Source: an archaeon GW2011_AR5
Lineage (GTDB): Archaea; Aenigmatarchaeota; Aenigmatarchaeia; GW2011-AR5
Direction: 5' to 3'
NCBI GenBank assembly: GCA_000806115.1
Contig: JWKQ01000001.1
Span: 151,784-215,783 of the forward strand
Length of the DNA stretch: 64,000 nt
Position 1 is the first letter of the stretch, and each line of letters begins with the position of its first letter. The notes beneath the pieces are model-generated. The model had not been told where the DNA came from, ran no database searches, and worked only from the letters and a program-made list of their open reading frames with translations. Below are positions 41,480 to 49,219 of this stretch, piece by piece. The translations under genes were made by a program, and so were the position numbers.

Positions 41480-41552
41480 AAGGTCTGAGTCAAACTCCTT
41501 TTCTTTGGAGTGATACCTCAGACCTTTCTTTTCGGAAAAGAAAGGGATAGGT
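41480..41552 (+). promoter_or_regulatory. Two hairpins in the rpoF leader
   Basis: AGGTCTGAG (41480-41488) pairs with CTCAGACCT (41517-41525) around an inner ACTCC/GGAGT helix. A second hairpin, CCTTTCTTTT/AAAAGAAAGG (41523-41545), ends at the GGGATAGG ribosome site just before the rpoF ATG. The second helix could mask translation initiation; this is inference. Confidence 0.45.
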
Positions 41553-41882
41553 ATGGACATAGCTTCAGAAGAAGACATAAGCATACACGACGCCAAAAGA
41601 ATCATAGACGAAAGGAAGAAGGAAAGAGACCTCGTTTACGACCAGAAGATCTGCCTCGAATACCTTGAGAAGGTCGCAACACTGACATCCACTCAGGTGA
41701 AGAACCTCGTGGAGGAACTGGGCGCAATAAGCATCCTCAAGCCGCGCTACATAGCACTCATCGTCAGCATGATGCCCGACACGGAGGAAGAGGTGGAGGC
41801 GCTTTTCTCAAAGGAAAGAACCAATCTCAAGAAGGAAGAGATAAAGAAAATCGTCGAGATAATAAAGAAATACAAGAAATAA
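41553..41882 (+). CDS. rpoF: DNA-directed RNA polymerase subunit F (Rpb4)
   Basis: 109 residues. Rpb4 pairs with subunit E (Rpb7) to form the polymerase stalk used in initiation and RNA binding. The HRDC-like helical fold is apparent: CLEYLEKVATLTSTQVKNLVEEL, then LKPRYIALIVSMMPDTEEEVEALFSKERTNLKKEEIKKIVEIIKKY. The gene follows rpl21e, as expected in archaea. A TTTTCTTT/AAAGAAAA hairpin (41886-41904) follows the stop and may terminate transcription. Confidence 0.95.
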   Translation: MDIASEEDISIHDAKRIIDERKKERDLVYDQKICLEYLEKVATLTSTQVKNLVEELGAISILKPRYIALIVSMMPDTEEEVEALFSKERTNLKKEEIKKIVEIIKKYKK

Positions 41883-41963
41883 GACTTTTCTTTCGAAAAG
41901 AAAATCCTTAAGCCAAAAGAAACGTATTATATTTTTGGCTCATTGGCATTCGCATTGATTCTC

Positions 41964-42761
41964 ATGAAGATTGACTCTATCTTTGACGAAGGCTCGAGCA
42001 AAGAAGATACTTATCTAATAGGCAAAGATATATTCGGTGTCTTCGACGGCGCGAACAGCATAAACAGGTTTTTTGACGACGGCAAGCCGGGCGGACTGAT
42101 TGCAGCCATGATTGCAAGGGATGAGTTTGCAACAAATAAAGGGTCGCTGAAAGAGATGGCTGCAAATGCCAACAATGCGCTCAGAAAGAAGATGATATCT
42201 AACAGCGTTGACATATCGGACAAGGCAAATTTATGGTGCACTACGGCGGCTGTCGTGAGACTGAAAATGGACAGCTTCGAATGGCTCCAGGTTTCGGACT
42301 CCATAATTCTCATAATTTATAAGGACAACTCATTCAAGCTCATGCTGACTGATTACGACCATGATAGAGACGTAATGACTTTATGGAAGAGCCTTGCGCA
42401 GGAAAAAACAAAAAATATACACGGCGTTATCTGGAAGAAAATCCCCCATGTAAGACTCAAAGCCAACGAGGACTACGGCCTGATCGACGGCGAGGAGAAA
42501 TTCTCGAAATTTATCATGACAGGCGAAGAGAGCCTAGAAAATGTGAAACATGTCATTCTTTTCACAGACGGCATGATTCTTCCGAAAGAACGTCCCGAAG
42601 ATGAGGACGATTTCAGCACGTTTGTGAGACTGTTCATGGAAGGCGGGCTCGGAAAAATCAAGGATTATGTTAGGGGACTGGAAAAGGACGACCCGGAATG
42701 CTGGAAATATCCGCGCTACAAACAGTACGATGACATAGCAGCGATTTCAATTTCTTTCTAG
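41964..42761 (+). CDS. PP2C-type (PPM) protein phosphatase
   Basis: 265 residues from the ATG at 41964. The PPM motifs are recognisable: GVFDGAN near residue 30 (metal-binding Asp), LQVSDSIILIIY in the middle (VGDS-like, here with Ser), LFTDGM near 202, and the last metal aspartate in YDDIAAISIS at the C-terminus. It would dephosphorylate Ser/Thr residues in the cytoplasm. The TTG at 41943 is a poorer start. No kinase lies nearby. Confidence 0.8.
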   Translation: MKIDSIFDEGSSKEDTYLIGKDIFGVFDGANSINRFFDDGKPGGLIAAMIARDEFATNKGSLKEMAANANNALRKKMISNSVDISDKANLWCTTAAVVRLKMDSFEWLQVSDSIILIIYKDNSFKLMLTDYDHDRDVMTLWKSLAQEKTKNIHGVIWKKIPHVRLKANEDYGLIDGEEKFSKFIMTGEESLENVKHVILFTDGMILPKERPEDEDDFSTFVRLFMEGGLGKIKDYVRGLEKDDPECWKYPRYKQYDDIAAISISF

Positions 42762-43078
42762 ATCTTCAGTCGAGGCTTGATTTCAATTTCTTCAAAGGAT
42801 TTTTTAATCAGGAATTCTTCCAGCTTCAGAAGAGCTTTCACTTTTTCATTCTCCGTGTTTATCGAATAAAGCTGCACCCTGCCTATGGTTCTGGTAGTCT
42901 TGATAATATTCTGCTTGACAAGTTTCGGGAAGATTTTGTACAATGTCGGACGGGATATCCCGGAGTTGTCAGCTATGTCCTTCTTCGTATAGTCTATGCC
43001 GACGCCCTCGATAAGAAAGTCTATTACTCTGTTCTCAATCGAGTCGCCGACTATTTCCAGCAACATTGATTTTTCCAT
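42758..43078 (-). CDS. Winged-helix transcriptional regulator
   Basis: 106 residues. Residues about 10-75 form an ArsR-like winged helix: ENRVIDFLIEGVGIDYTKKDIADNSGISRPTLYKIFPKLVKQNIIKTTRTIGRVQLYSIN, with the recognition helix SRPTLYKIFPKL. The C-terminal helix may mediate dimerisation. It converges with the phosphatase gene (4-base overlap) and diverges from the operon at 43167; the gap contains AT-rich promoter-like runs and an imperfect direct repeat CTCAGGAGATCTCAATC. Confidence 0.78.
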   Translation of the reverse strand: MEKSMLLEIVGDSIENRVIDFLIEGVGIDYTKKDIADNSGISRPTLYKIFPKLVKQNIIKTTRTIGRVQLYSINTENEKVKALLKLEEFLIKKSFEEIEIKPRLKI

Positions 43079-43166
43079 ATCTTACCACTTTCACAAAGAT
43101 CTCAGGAGATCTCAATCTTAATAGAACACTTTTAAACTATTTAAATCTTTACACTCATGTAAACTT

Positions 43167-43448
43167 ATGGATAATGAATTAATTAGAGCCAAAATACTGT
43201 TTGCACTCGCGAGACACCGCAAATGGGGTGAGAGTCATACAGCTTATGAAAACATGATGAAACAATTTCGCTCGCAGATGCTCGGCAGAGAAGGAATGAA
43301 AATCGCGGCAAGAATGGCAGAAGAACTCATGAGAGAAGGATTTATTATCAAGAAACCAACTCATTATGGACTTCAGGTTTCGTTAAATCCCAAAAAATCC
43401 CAAGAAATAAAAGAAATAATAAGGAAAAACATAGGATTTGATTTGTAA
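43167..43448 (+). CDS. Small hypothetical protein, winged-helix-like
   Basis: 93 residues, mostly helical with a basic C-terminus (ALARHRKWGESHTAYENMM; AARMAEELMREGFIIKKPTHYGLQVSLNPKKSQEIKEIIRK). The helix followed by a GFIIKKPTHYGLQV wing suggests a DNA-binding fold. The stop overlaps the next start by one base, so the two genes are coupled. Confidence 0.6.
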   Translation: MDNELIRAKILFALARHRKWGESHTAYENMMKQFRSQMLGREGMKIAARMAEELMREGFIIKKPTHYGLQVSLNPKKSQEIKEIIRKNIGFDL

Positions 43449-44134
43449 TGAACTTCTCGCAAATAGACGCCTTAGAGAACGGCATAATGGACGAGTACAA
43501 GCTTGGCCTGGAAAAGCTTGTACGGAAGATGAGCAACGCAGAATTCAAAAGGATGCTCCTCCAGAGAAAGTGGACTTCCTATTCATTCACGCCCCTCTAC
43601 GATTTCGGCATCGACGGGATGCAAAATGAAAAAGCGAAAATCATACTGCGAGGCATACGCAACGACGAGTATCCGCCGGGTCCGTCGCACAGGGAGGACC
43701 TTGTTCACGACATGAAAATCATGGGGATGGACATCGAGGAGATAATGAATACGCAGCCGTCAAAGCACACCGAGAAGACAATAAAGAGCCAGTTTGATTT
43801 TTTGAGATTCAATGAAGAGCAGGAAATGCACGACATAAAGGTTGTCACATTCCTGCGGTTCGCGCTGGAGATACTCGTTTCCGTGGAATACAGCGTGTTC
43901 GTGCGGCGCCTAGAGGACTTCGGGCTTACAAGGCGCAACTCAAGATTCTACTGGCCGCACTTCCTGCACGACATGAAGCAGCACCCTCTCGGACACCGCG
44001 GTGAAACCCACTCTGACATGCTGTCGGAGCAGCTTGCAAGCATGCTGGACACGCTGAAGAAAGCGGCGGCATGCGGGCGCTATATCCAGAAGTCGTACGA
44101 CTTGCGCTCAGGTTTCTTCAATCAGAAATTCTAG
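43448..44134 (+). CDS. Hypothetical all-helical protein, possible heme-oxygenase-like fold
   Basis: 228 residues, all helical in appearance. Segments such as KAKIILRGIRNDEYPPGPSHREDLVHDM, EEQEMHDIKVVTFLRFALEILVSVEYSVFVRRLEDFGL and FYWPHFLHDMKQHPLGHRGETHSDML hold His/Glu residues spaced as in heme-oxygenase-like diiron proteins, but this is only a resemblance. It is coupled with the small upstream gene and followed at once by a methyltransferase gene. Confidence 0.5.
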   Translation: MNFSQIDALENGIMDEYKLGLEKLVRKMSNAEFKRMLLQRKWTSYSFTPLYDFGIDGMQNEKAKIILRGIRNDEYPPGPSHREDLVHDMKIMGMDIEEIMNTQPSKHTEKTIKSQFDFLRFNEEQEMHDIKVVTFLRFALEILVSVEYSVFVRRLEDFGLTRRNSRFYWPHFLHDMKQHPLGHRGETHSDMLSEQLASMLDTLKKAAACGRYIQKSYDLRSGFFNQKF

Positions 44135-44135
44135 G

Positions 44136-44819
44136 ATGGAAAAAAATATGATGGCCAAAACTTTTGTCAGGGACTATGCGCTTACCTGCTACACTTTTGA
44201 CAGCGAACCGGAAGACTATCTAATTGCGAGACTGATACACAAACATATGAGAGGGAGCAGGGTCCTTGACCTCGGATGCGGTCCGGTTGCGCCTCTCCTT
44301 GCGCTGTTTTATCCCGATGCGAGGGAAGCGGTTGCGGTTGACAGTCTCAAGGAAAACATAGATTTTATGAAAAACGATTTTCGCTTCATGGATGGAATCA
44401 TGAAAAGAGCGCTTTCTTACAAGCACCGTTACATCTCCAAAAAAGATTCCAGCCCCAGACTGTCGCTGATAAGGGGCGACGTCACAAAAAAGCTTGCCAT
44501 AGGGAGATTCGATTCAGCCATGCAGATAGGATGTTTTGGAGCTCTTGATACGCAAGAACAATTTCAAAGAGCTGTCAACAATGCTTATAGCTACCTAAAG
44601 CCCGGCGGAATTTTGCTGATGGTTAACTGGCTTGATGAAATATCAAAAGTCAAGCGCCCTCTCCAATTCAACGGAAAAGTTAACTCTCTCGAGCTTTACG
44701 TTCCATGCCTCAGGCAGGCAGGTTTTAGGATCAGGAAAATGCATACGACATCCAAGCTTGGCGGCGAGACAAAGAGGATGGGTTATACGAGGATTGTCTG
44801 GGCAGTCGCTAAAAAATAA
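44136..44819 (+). CDS. SAM-dependent methyltransferase
   Basis: 227 residues, class I fold. Motif I is VLDLGCGPVAPLLAL (about 42-56), followed by AVAVDSLKENI (acidic loop), RGDVTKKLAIGRFDSAMQIGCFGAL and YSYLKPGGILLMVNWLDEI, the usual order. The C-terminal strand pair is RIRKMHTTSKL...YTRIVWAVAKK. The substrate is unknown. It begins one base after the preceding stop, so it is in the same transcript as 43167 and 43448, and ends head-to-head with pus10. Confidence 0.85.
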   Translation: MEKNMMAKTFVRDYALTCYTFDSEPEDYLIARLIHKHMRGSRVLDLGCGPVAPLLALFYPDAREAVAVDSLKENIDFMKNDFRFMDGIMKRALSYKHRYISKKDSSPRLSLIRGDVTKKLAIGRFDSAMQIGCFGALDTQEQFQRAVNNAYSYLKPGGILLMVNWLDEISKVKRPLQFNGKVNSLELYVPCLRQAGFRIRKMHTTSKLGGETKRMGYTRIVWAVAKK

Positions 44820-46043
44820 TCACTTTTTCATTTTGGCATTATGAATGGCTGTGACGTCAAGCTCCTTGCAGATGCAACTCTGCTGCAGAATGCTGCTCAC
44901 GGAGGGCGTCGTCCTTCCGTTGTCGCCGCTCACCAGCTCCTTCACGTACAGCCCCGCCTCGCATTTGACTTCTATGGAGAATTTCTTGCCGCTGATATAT
45001 TTTGTCTTCAGCGACTTTAGCTTCCTGTGGCGGAACTTGTCGGCGCGGCGGTGCACCACGCGCTCGGGGGTTTTCTGCTTTATTTCACCCACCAGCGTTT
45101 TCAGCTTGTCGAGGTCTTTTCTGGAAACATTCTCGCATATGACTATCGCGCGGTATGTCTTGTCCGCGCGCTCCTCTTTTATGCGGCGGACCTCTTCTAT
45201 GTTCGAGAGCTTGAGATTTCTGATCCTGATTCCTTTGCCGACTTTCTTCGCCAGCGCCTTCAGGTTGAGCTCCCGCTTTCTGGGGCTGAGAATTTCAAGG
45301 ACAAACGGGCGCCATCCTAAGCACCTTGCATCTATGTCCTCGCGCCCGAGCCCGTGAAGCTTGTGGCTCGCGCCAAGCGTAGCTTTCATAAACGGCACTG
45401 CCATGATTTCCTCGATTGACGTCTTGTACTTTTTTGACGGCCAGCGCGTTTGGGGGATTCCGCGCACGAGCTTCTGGTACTCTCCGTAAATGAAAATTGG
45501 ATTTATCTGTATGTCCACCGAGCCTTCAGGAATATTGACAAGAAAGTTTATGTCAGGACGAGAGTGATATTTTGCCTTCGTCTTCTTCTCCACAAGCTTT
45601 CCGAGCTCGCGGTTCAGCTCAGCCTTCAGCGGCTCGCAGTAGTCTATGCCCACGCGTTCCCAGAGATTTTCTTCCCGCGAAATCAGCTCGAAGGAAAGCT
45701 TGGTGCCGACCAGAAACGTCGAGAACTCGTACTTCTTTCCCGCTTTTGCAACCTTATCCACAAGCCTGTCAAGATTTTCGAACGTATCTTCGCAGATGAC
45801 ACACTTCTTTTTTTCAAGTTTTGATTTTGACTCAAGCTTGTGGAACCGGAAGCTGTGGAAATTGTTGATGTCGATGTCGCCGTCGTAATGCTCCCTGTCG
45901 ACGCTCATTGCGACAAGAGTTCGAAGAAGCCCGCCCCGTTCGCTGTTTGTCAGTCCGCTGAGAAGCTGGGCGAACTGGCGCCCGAGGCAGTTGTCGCATA
46001 CCGGATGCTGTAGAATACGGTGAGCCTTTTCCTGTATTTGCAT
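44820..46043 (-). CDS. pus10: tRNA pseudouridine synthase Pus10
   Basis: 407 residues. Archaeal Pus10 makes pseudouridine 54 and/or 55 in the T loop of tRNAs. The N-terminal part contains the cysteine pairs CDNCLG (16-20) and CVICED (about 81), likely a zinc site, followed by the THUMP region. The catalytic domain shows GLGREDIDARCLGWRPFVLEI near residue 233, with Asp of DAR as the nucleophile; GNGRPF of relatives is here GWRPF, two residues shorter. The C-terminus has VKELVSGDNGRTTPSVSSIL, typical of this family. Confidence 0.93.
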   Translation of the reverse strand: MQIQEKAHRILQHPVCDNCLGRQFAQLLSGLTNSERGGLLRTLVAMSVDREHYDGDIDINNFHSFRFHKLESKSKLEKKKCVICEDTFENLDRLVDKVAKAGKKYEFSTFLVGTKLSFELISREENLWERVGIDYCEPLKAELNRELGKLVEKKTKAKYHSRPDINFLVNIPEGSVDIQINPIFIYGEYQKLVRGIPQTRWPSKKYKTSIEEIMAVPFMKATLGASHKLHGLGREDIDARCLGWRPFVLEILSPRKRELNLKALAKKVGKGIRIRNLKLSNIEEVRRIKEERADKTYRAIVICENVSRKDLDKLKTLVGEIKQKTPERVVHRRADKFRHRKLKSLKTKYISGKKFSIEVKCEAGLYVKELVSGDNGRTTPSVSSILQQSCICKELDVTAIHNAKMKK

Positions 46044-46078
46044 GAGAACTAATTGGCTGTACGGCTTAAAAAAGAAGA

Positions 46079-46396
46079 TTAAATTGTTCTCCTTACGTCA
46101 AGGTCTTGAAACGGCGACGGCTGAAGCTTGTACCTTACGTTTCTATTCAGCTTCAGGACCGTTCCGGGAGTTACGTCCGGGCGGGACACTTCAAGAGCCC
46201 CGTCGCGATAAGTGTCAATCTCTATCCTTCCAATTCCCGATGCGACATACAGCACTTCCCTGCTTCTGGTCTTTTGTTCAGCAAGCGGCACTTGCGGAGA
46301 CTGTTCAACCATTCCGGCGCCCAATCCGGCGAACTGGCACAAATATGGATGTCTCGCAACGTTCTCTGCGTAAGCGATATGAAATGGCGCGTCCAT
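46079..46396 (-). CDS. Small cupin-like hypothetical protein
   Basis: 105 residues. The stretch REVLYVASGIGRIEIDTYRDGALEVSRPDVTPGTVLKLNRNVRYKL looks like a cupin barrel (a turn after SGIG, and TPGTVLKL). The histidine ligands are not obvious. A TATA-like TTTTTTATACTT about 28 bases upstream of the ATG supports a leaderless gene on this strand; two open frames on the other strand lack such signals. Confidence 0.5.
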   Translation of the reverse strand: MDAPFHIAYAENVARHPYLCQFAGLGAGMVEQSPQVPLAEQKTRSREVLYVASGIGRIEIDTYRDGALEVSRPDVTPGTVLKLNRNVRYKLQPSPFQDLDVRRTI

Positions 46397-46459
46397 TGAA
46401 TAAATATTGCACTTCCAAGTATAAAAAATTTTTGAAAGAAGAAAATGATATAGATATCA

Positions 46460-47065
46460 TTAATTTATGATGCATAGTTTTTGAATTTTCTGTGGATGAT
46501 AAAATCCTATAAATTTTCTGAATTTTAATACTTCTACTCTTGCTATCGTTAAATAATAACTTTTATCGGAATTTGGTCCTGTTGTTACTGATTTTATTCC
46601 TATATCTCTCAAAAGACTTTTTACTTGTATCAAACCTTTTCCATTCATGGATTTTATTCTAATTCTTCGTGTCTTTATATCGACAGTTGCCTCGTCATCA
46701 AAAAAAGCTTTTAGCCATTCAATCTTTATTGCCTTTTTTGATAATTTTATATCTTTCCCTACAAACCAACCTCTAGTATTTCCACCACCAAGCGCTCTGA
46801 TTCTTTCAAACACTCTTTTTGATTTAAATCTGATTTCACATCTCACTTTCATTGGTTTAATACCGAATACATAATTTACATCATTTCTGAACTGCTCGAG
46901 CAATATATTTTCAGTATTGCAATATCCAATTTGGTATCGTATTCTGTCTCTTCTATATCTTCTACCATTTACTATCTGAAGAGAATTCCTTTCTAGGAAA
47001 AATGTAAGCCATCCGTCTCCACAGACATGTGCGACTATTCTAGCTTCCTCTGGACTTATGCTCAT
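46460..47065 (-). CDS. LAGLIDADG-type homing endonuclease-like protein
   Basis: 201 residues in an AT-rich gene. Two halves each begin with a LAGLIDADG-like helix: EARIVAHVCGDGWLTF near residue 7 (Asp17 as the metal ligand) and IEWLKAFFDDEATVDIKTRRI near 114 (the second acidic position). The basic strands between them suit DNA binding. Free-standing enzymes of this kind cut intron-less alleles. It lies just downstream of, and on the same strand as, the interrupted initiator tRNA gene, so it may have been linked to one of the tRNA introns. Function in this host is not certain. Confidence 0.72.
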   Translation of the reverse strand: MSISPEEARIVAHVCGDGWLTFFLERNSLQIVNGRRYRRDRIRYQIGYCNTENILLEQFRNDVNYVFGIKPMKVRCEIRFKSKRVFERIRALGGGNTRGWFVGKDIKLSKKAIKIEWLKAFFDDEATVDIKTRRIRIKSMNGKGLIQVKSLLRDIGIKSVTTGPNSDKSYYLTIARVEVLKFRKFIGFYHPQKIQKLCIIN

Positions 47066-47121
47066 CTTTAATTATTATCTTTGCTTCTATTTAAAAATTA
47101 GCGGGTAGTGAAAAAAGTAGA

Positions 47122-47256
47122 TAGCGGAGGGAAGATTTGAACTTCCGACCTCCGGGTTATGGGCCATTCGTATATGCATTATCAAAATGCAAATTCGACG
47201 AGCACTCCAGGCTTTGAGGGGCTTAGAGTTTTCTATAACCCATGCTCTACTCCGCT
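47122..47256 (-). tRNA. Initiator tRNA-Met(CAT) with two 30-nt introns
   Basis: The acceptor AGCGGAG pairs with CTCCGCT, including the A1-T72 pair of initiators, and the discriminator is A. The D arm GAGC/GCTC contains a 30-nt insert (about 47213-47242) in the loop. A second 30-nt insert (47166-47195) splits the anticodon stem; removing it gives TCGGG-CCCATAA-CCCGG, with the three G-C pairs typical of initiators. The spliced length is 75 nt. Position 33 is C rather than the usual T. The T arm GGAAG-TTCAAAT-CTTCC is intact. Splice sites are inferred from pairing. Confidence 0.85.
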
Positions 47257-47398
47257 ATAGTTTTGAATAATTGCATGAAGGATTTAAATAAGAATCAAGG
47301 CAAACCCGTAATTATGATGCATCACAATTGCATTGGCATAAAGCACTGCAATAGTTTCGTAAAAATTATTTATACCGTTCCTTGTAGTAATAAATGTA

Positions 47399-48130
47399 AT
47401 GACTAGTGTCTCACGGGCCATCGGCATTGACGAATCCGGATGCCTGAGCGATCCCGAGCTGCCTATGTCCGTTGTTGTTTCTCTTTCGTCGCACAACCCT
47501 GCCGACTACAAAAGGACTTCTTCCGAACGTGTTGCCAGATATAACGGCAAGCCGAGAGGGAGAGTAAAGCATCATGACAGCTACCTGCCGCCTTTCGGCT
47601 CTTTCCAGTATGTTGCATTGACGCCCGCGCACATGAGGGACGCGGAATTGATTTATGGCGAGCCGGAAACTGACGAAGAGCTCTCATGGAACGAAAAGTT
47701 CTACGAATTCAGGCTCAGGCACGACGCGATAATCAGGCTGCTTGAAGAAAGGAATTTTGACCCGAACAATGAAAAGGTAATCATTGACGCGTTCTGCGGA
47801 CCCAGCGTCATGCTTAGGCAGCTGTCACTTGCATGGCAGAGACAGTACGGGGAGCCGCTGGCAAGAAGGTCTGTCGAATGCCAGACGCATGCTGACGAAC
47901 ATTATCCTATTATAAACGCCGCAGACGAGGATGCTAACAGGCTCATGACACGGCTAAGGTATCCTGAAAGGTTCGAAGGCCACGATGAATCCTGGAGGGC
48001 GCGGGAAATCACGCTCAGCGCGGATGACATGATGAGGCTGAACCTGAACAGGCACATGCAGAGGGAAGCAAGAAGACGGATGGAACATGCAGACTTTTCC
48101 GATGTCCAGCCGGCTTTTGATGCCGCCTGA
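47399..48130 (+). CDS. Divergent RNase HII-like paralogue
   Basis: 243 residues. The N-terminus (SRAIGIDESG, Asp11 and Glu12) matches the RNase HII start (GIDESGRGP) of the next gene. Two more acidic positions fall at similar spacing: Asp130 in KVIIDAF and Asp176 in INAADEDANRLM, as in the VIID and AAS..AKV.RD segments of RNase HII. However, the glycine/arginine substrate loop GRGPVCGP is replaced by CLSDPELP and the middle is unlike known RNase HII. Adjacent to true rnhB on the same strand, 32 bases apart. It may be a divergent nuclease; biochemical activity is not predictable. Confidence 0.6.
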   Translation: MTSVSRAIGIDESGCLSDPELPMSVVVSLSSHNPADYKRTSSERVARYNGKPRGRVKHHDSYLPPFGSFQYVALTPAHMRDAELIYGEPETDEELSWNEKFYEFRLRHDAIIRLLEERNFDPNNEKVIIDAFCGPSVMLRQLSLAWQRQYGEPLARRSVECQTHADEHYPIINAADEDANRLMTRLRYPERFEGHDESWRAREITLSADDMMRLNLNRHMQREARRRMEHADFSDVQPAFDAA

Positions 48131-48162
48131 AGCTTAATAATCCACAACTATATTTATTCTCT

Positions 48163-48822
48163 ATGAATGTTCTTGGCATTGATGAGTCTGGAAGAGGCCC
48201 GGTGTGCGGTCCGCTTACAATGTGCGGATATCTCATCGACGAAAGCAAAATGCACGAATTGAAGAGCATCGGCGCAAAGGATTCCAAACTTCTCACGGCG
48301 GAAAAGCGCGAGAACATGGCGCCCCTCCTGAAAGAGCTTGCAGACGATTTCGTGGTGTTGAAGATAACAGCAAAGGAGATAGACGAGCTGCGGAACGAGA
48401 CGAATCTGAACATAATCGAGATTGAGCGCATGCAGCACATCATCAACATAATGAAGCCCGACAAGGTTATCATTGATTCACCGGAGGTTAACACACCCGC
48501 ATTTTCAAGAAAGGTGATGGCGAGGGTCAAGGACAAAAGCCTTCAGGTGCTTAGCGAGAATTTCGCCGACAAGAAGTACCCTGTCGTAAGCGCGGCATCC
48601 GTCATAGCCAAGGTGGAGCGGGACGCGGAGATAAGGAAGCTCCATGAAAAGCACGGGTTCTTCGGTAGCGGCTACAGCCACGACGAAATAACGATTGCGT
48701 TTTTAAAGGATTGGATTAAGAAGAATAAAGAGTTTCCCCCGTTTGTCCGCAAGAGCTGGTTCACGGCGCAGCGGATAAAGGAGGAAAAAGAACAGGTGCC
48801 GATAAGCAAATTCATAAAGTGA
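48163..48822 (+). CDS. rnhB: Ribonuclease HII
   Basis: 219 residues. It cleaves the RNA strand of RNA-DNA hybrids, including single ribonucleotides in DNA. Catalytic residues are present: Asp7 and Glu8 in GIDESGRGPVCGP, Asp105 in VIIDSPE, and Asp154 in AASVIAKVERD. The GSGYSHDEITIAFL segment near 168 is the usual C-terminal archaeal feature. Length and start are normal. A partial repeat-type hairpin set follows the stop. Confidence 0.96.
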   Translation: MNVLGIDESGRGPVCGPLTMCGYLIDESKMHELKSIGAKDSKLLTAEKRENMAPLLKELADDFVVLKITAKEIDELRNETNLNIIEIERMQHIINIMKPDKVIIDSPEVNTPAFSRKVMARVKDKSLQVLSENFADKKYPVVSAASVIAKVERDAEIRKLHEKHGFFGSGYSHDEITIAFLKDWIKKNKEFPPFVRKSWFTAQRIKEEKEQVPISKFIK

Positions 48823-48905
48823 GGCTTTTCTTTGTAAAAAGAAAACCCTTATGAGGTTGAGTAAGGCTCAACCTATACAGGTGAAACAAAGTTTCACCTT
48901 GTAAG
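48823..48905. repeat. Partial structured repeat (one module, copy D)
   Basis: A CTTTTCTTT/AAAGAAAA hairpin is followed by one paired-hairpin module: AGGTTGAG/CTCAACCT, TATACAGG, GTGAAAC/GTTTCAC, CCTTGTA (48854-48903). This matches the module inside copies B and C (CCTGTACAGG and CCTTGTA linkers) but lacks hairpins 1 and 2. Confidence 0.6.
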
Positions 48906-48942
48906 GCAAAAGAAAATATTACAATATGGGGAAAGATTGGTA

Positions 48943-49215
48943 ATGAACCTCAAATCATACTTCGACATGGAACTTAGAACGACATCTGTCTACGCGGTAG
49001 CCGCCGTAATAATGGGTTACCTTTCGCTGCTGATAAGCCACACGGCGTACGCGACGCTTGCCGGACTCATAGTCCTTGCGGTGCTGACTTTTGCGATGCG
49101 CGCCGCGTTCAAGATAAAGGAAGGCGCGAAGTGGTGGCTCGGGAACGGCGTAATTGTATACATTTTCCTGTGGCTGATTGTCTGGACTATATTCTACAAT
49201 GCTTACGTGCTGTGA
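48943..49215 (+). CDS. Small integral membrane protein
   Basis: 90 residues from the ATG at 48943 (GGGGAAAG upstream). Three membrane segments: SVYAVAAVIMGYLSLLIS, YATLAGLIVLAVLTFAM and GNGVIVYIFLWLIVWTIFY, with a short amphipathic loop between the second and third (KIKEGAKWW). No family is recognised with certainty. It precedes aspS by four bases, so it is probably co-transcribed with it. Confidence 0.7.
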   Translation: MNLKSYFDMELRTTSVYAVAAVIMGYLSLLISHTAYATLAGLIVLAVLTFAMRAAFKIKEGAKWWLGNGVIVYIFLWLIVWTIFYNAYVL

Positions 49216-49219
49216 TAAC

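Noticed and set aside
46042-46470. 142-residue plus-strand frame beside pus10
   Set aside because: The minus strand here has a TATA box 28 bases before an ATG and a cupin-like pattern; the plus frame has neither.
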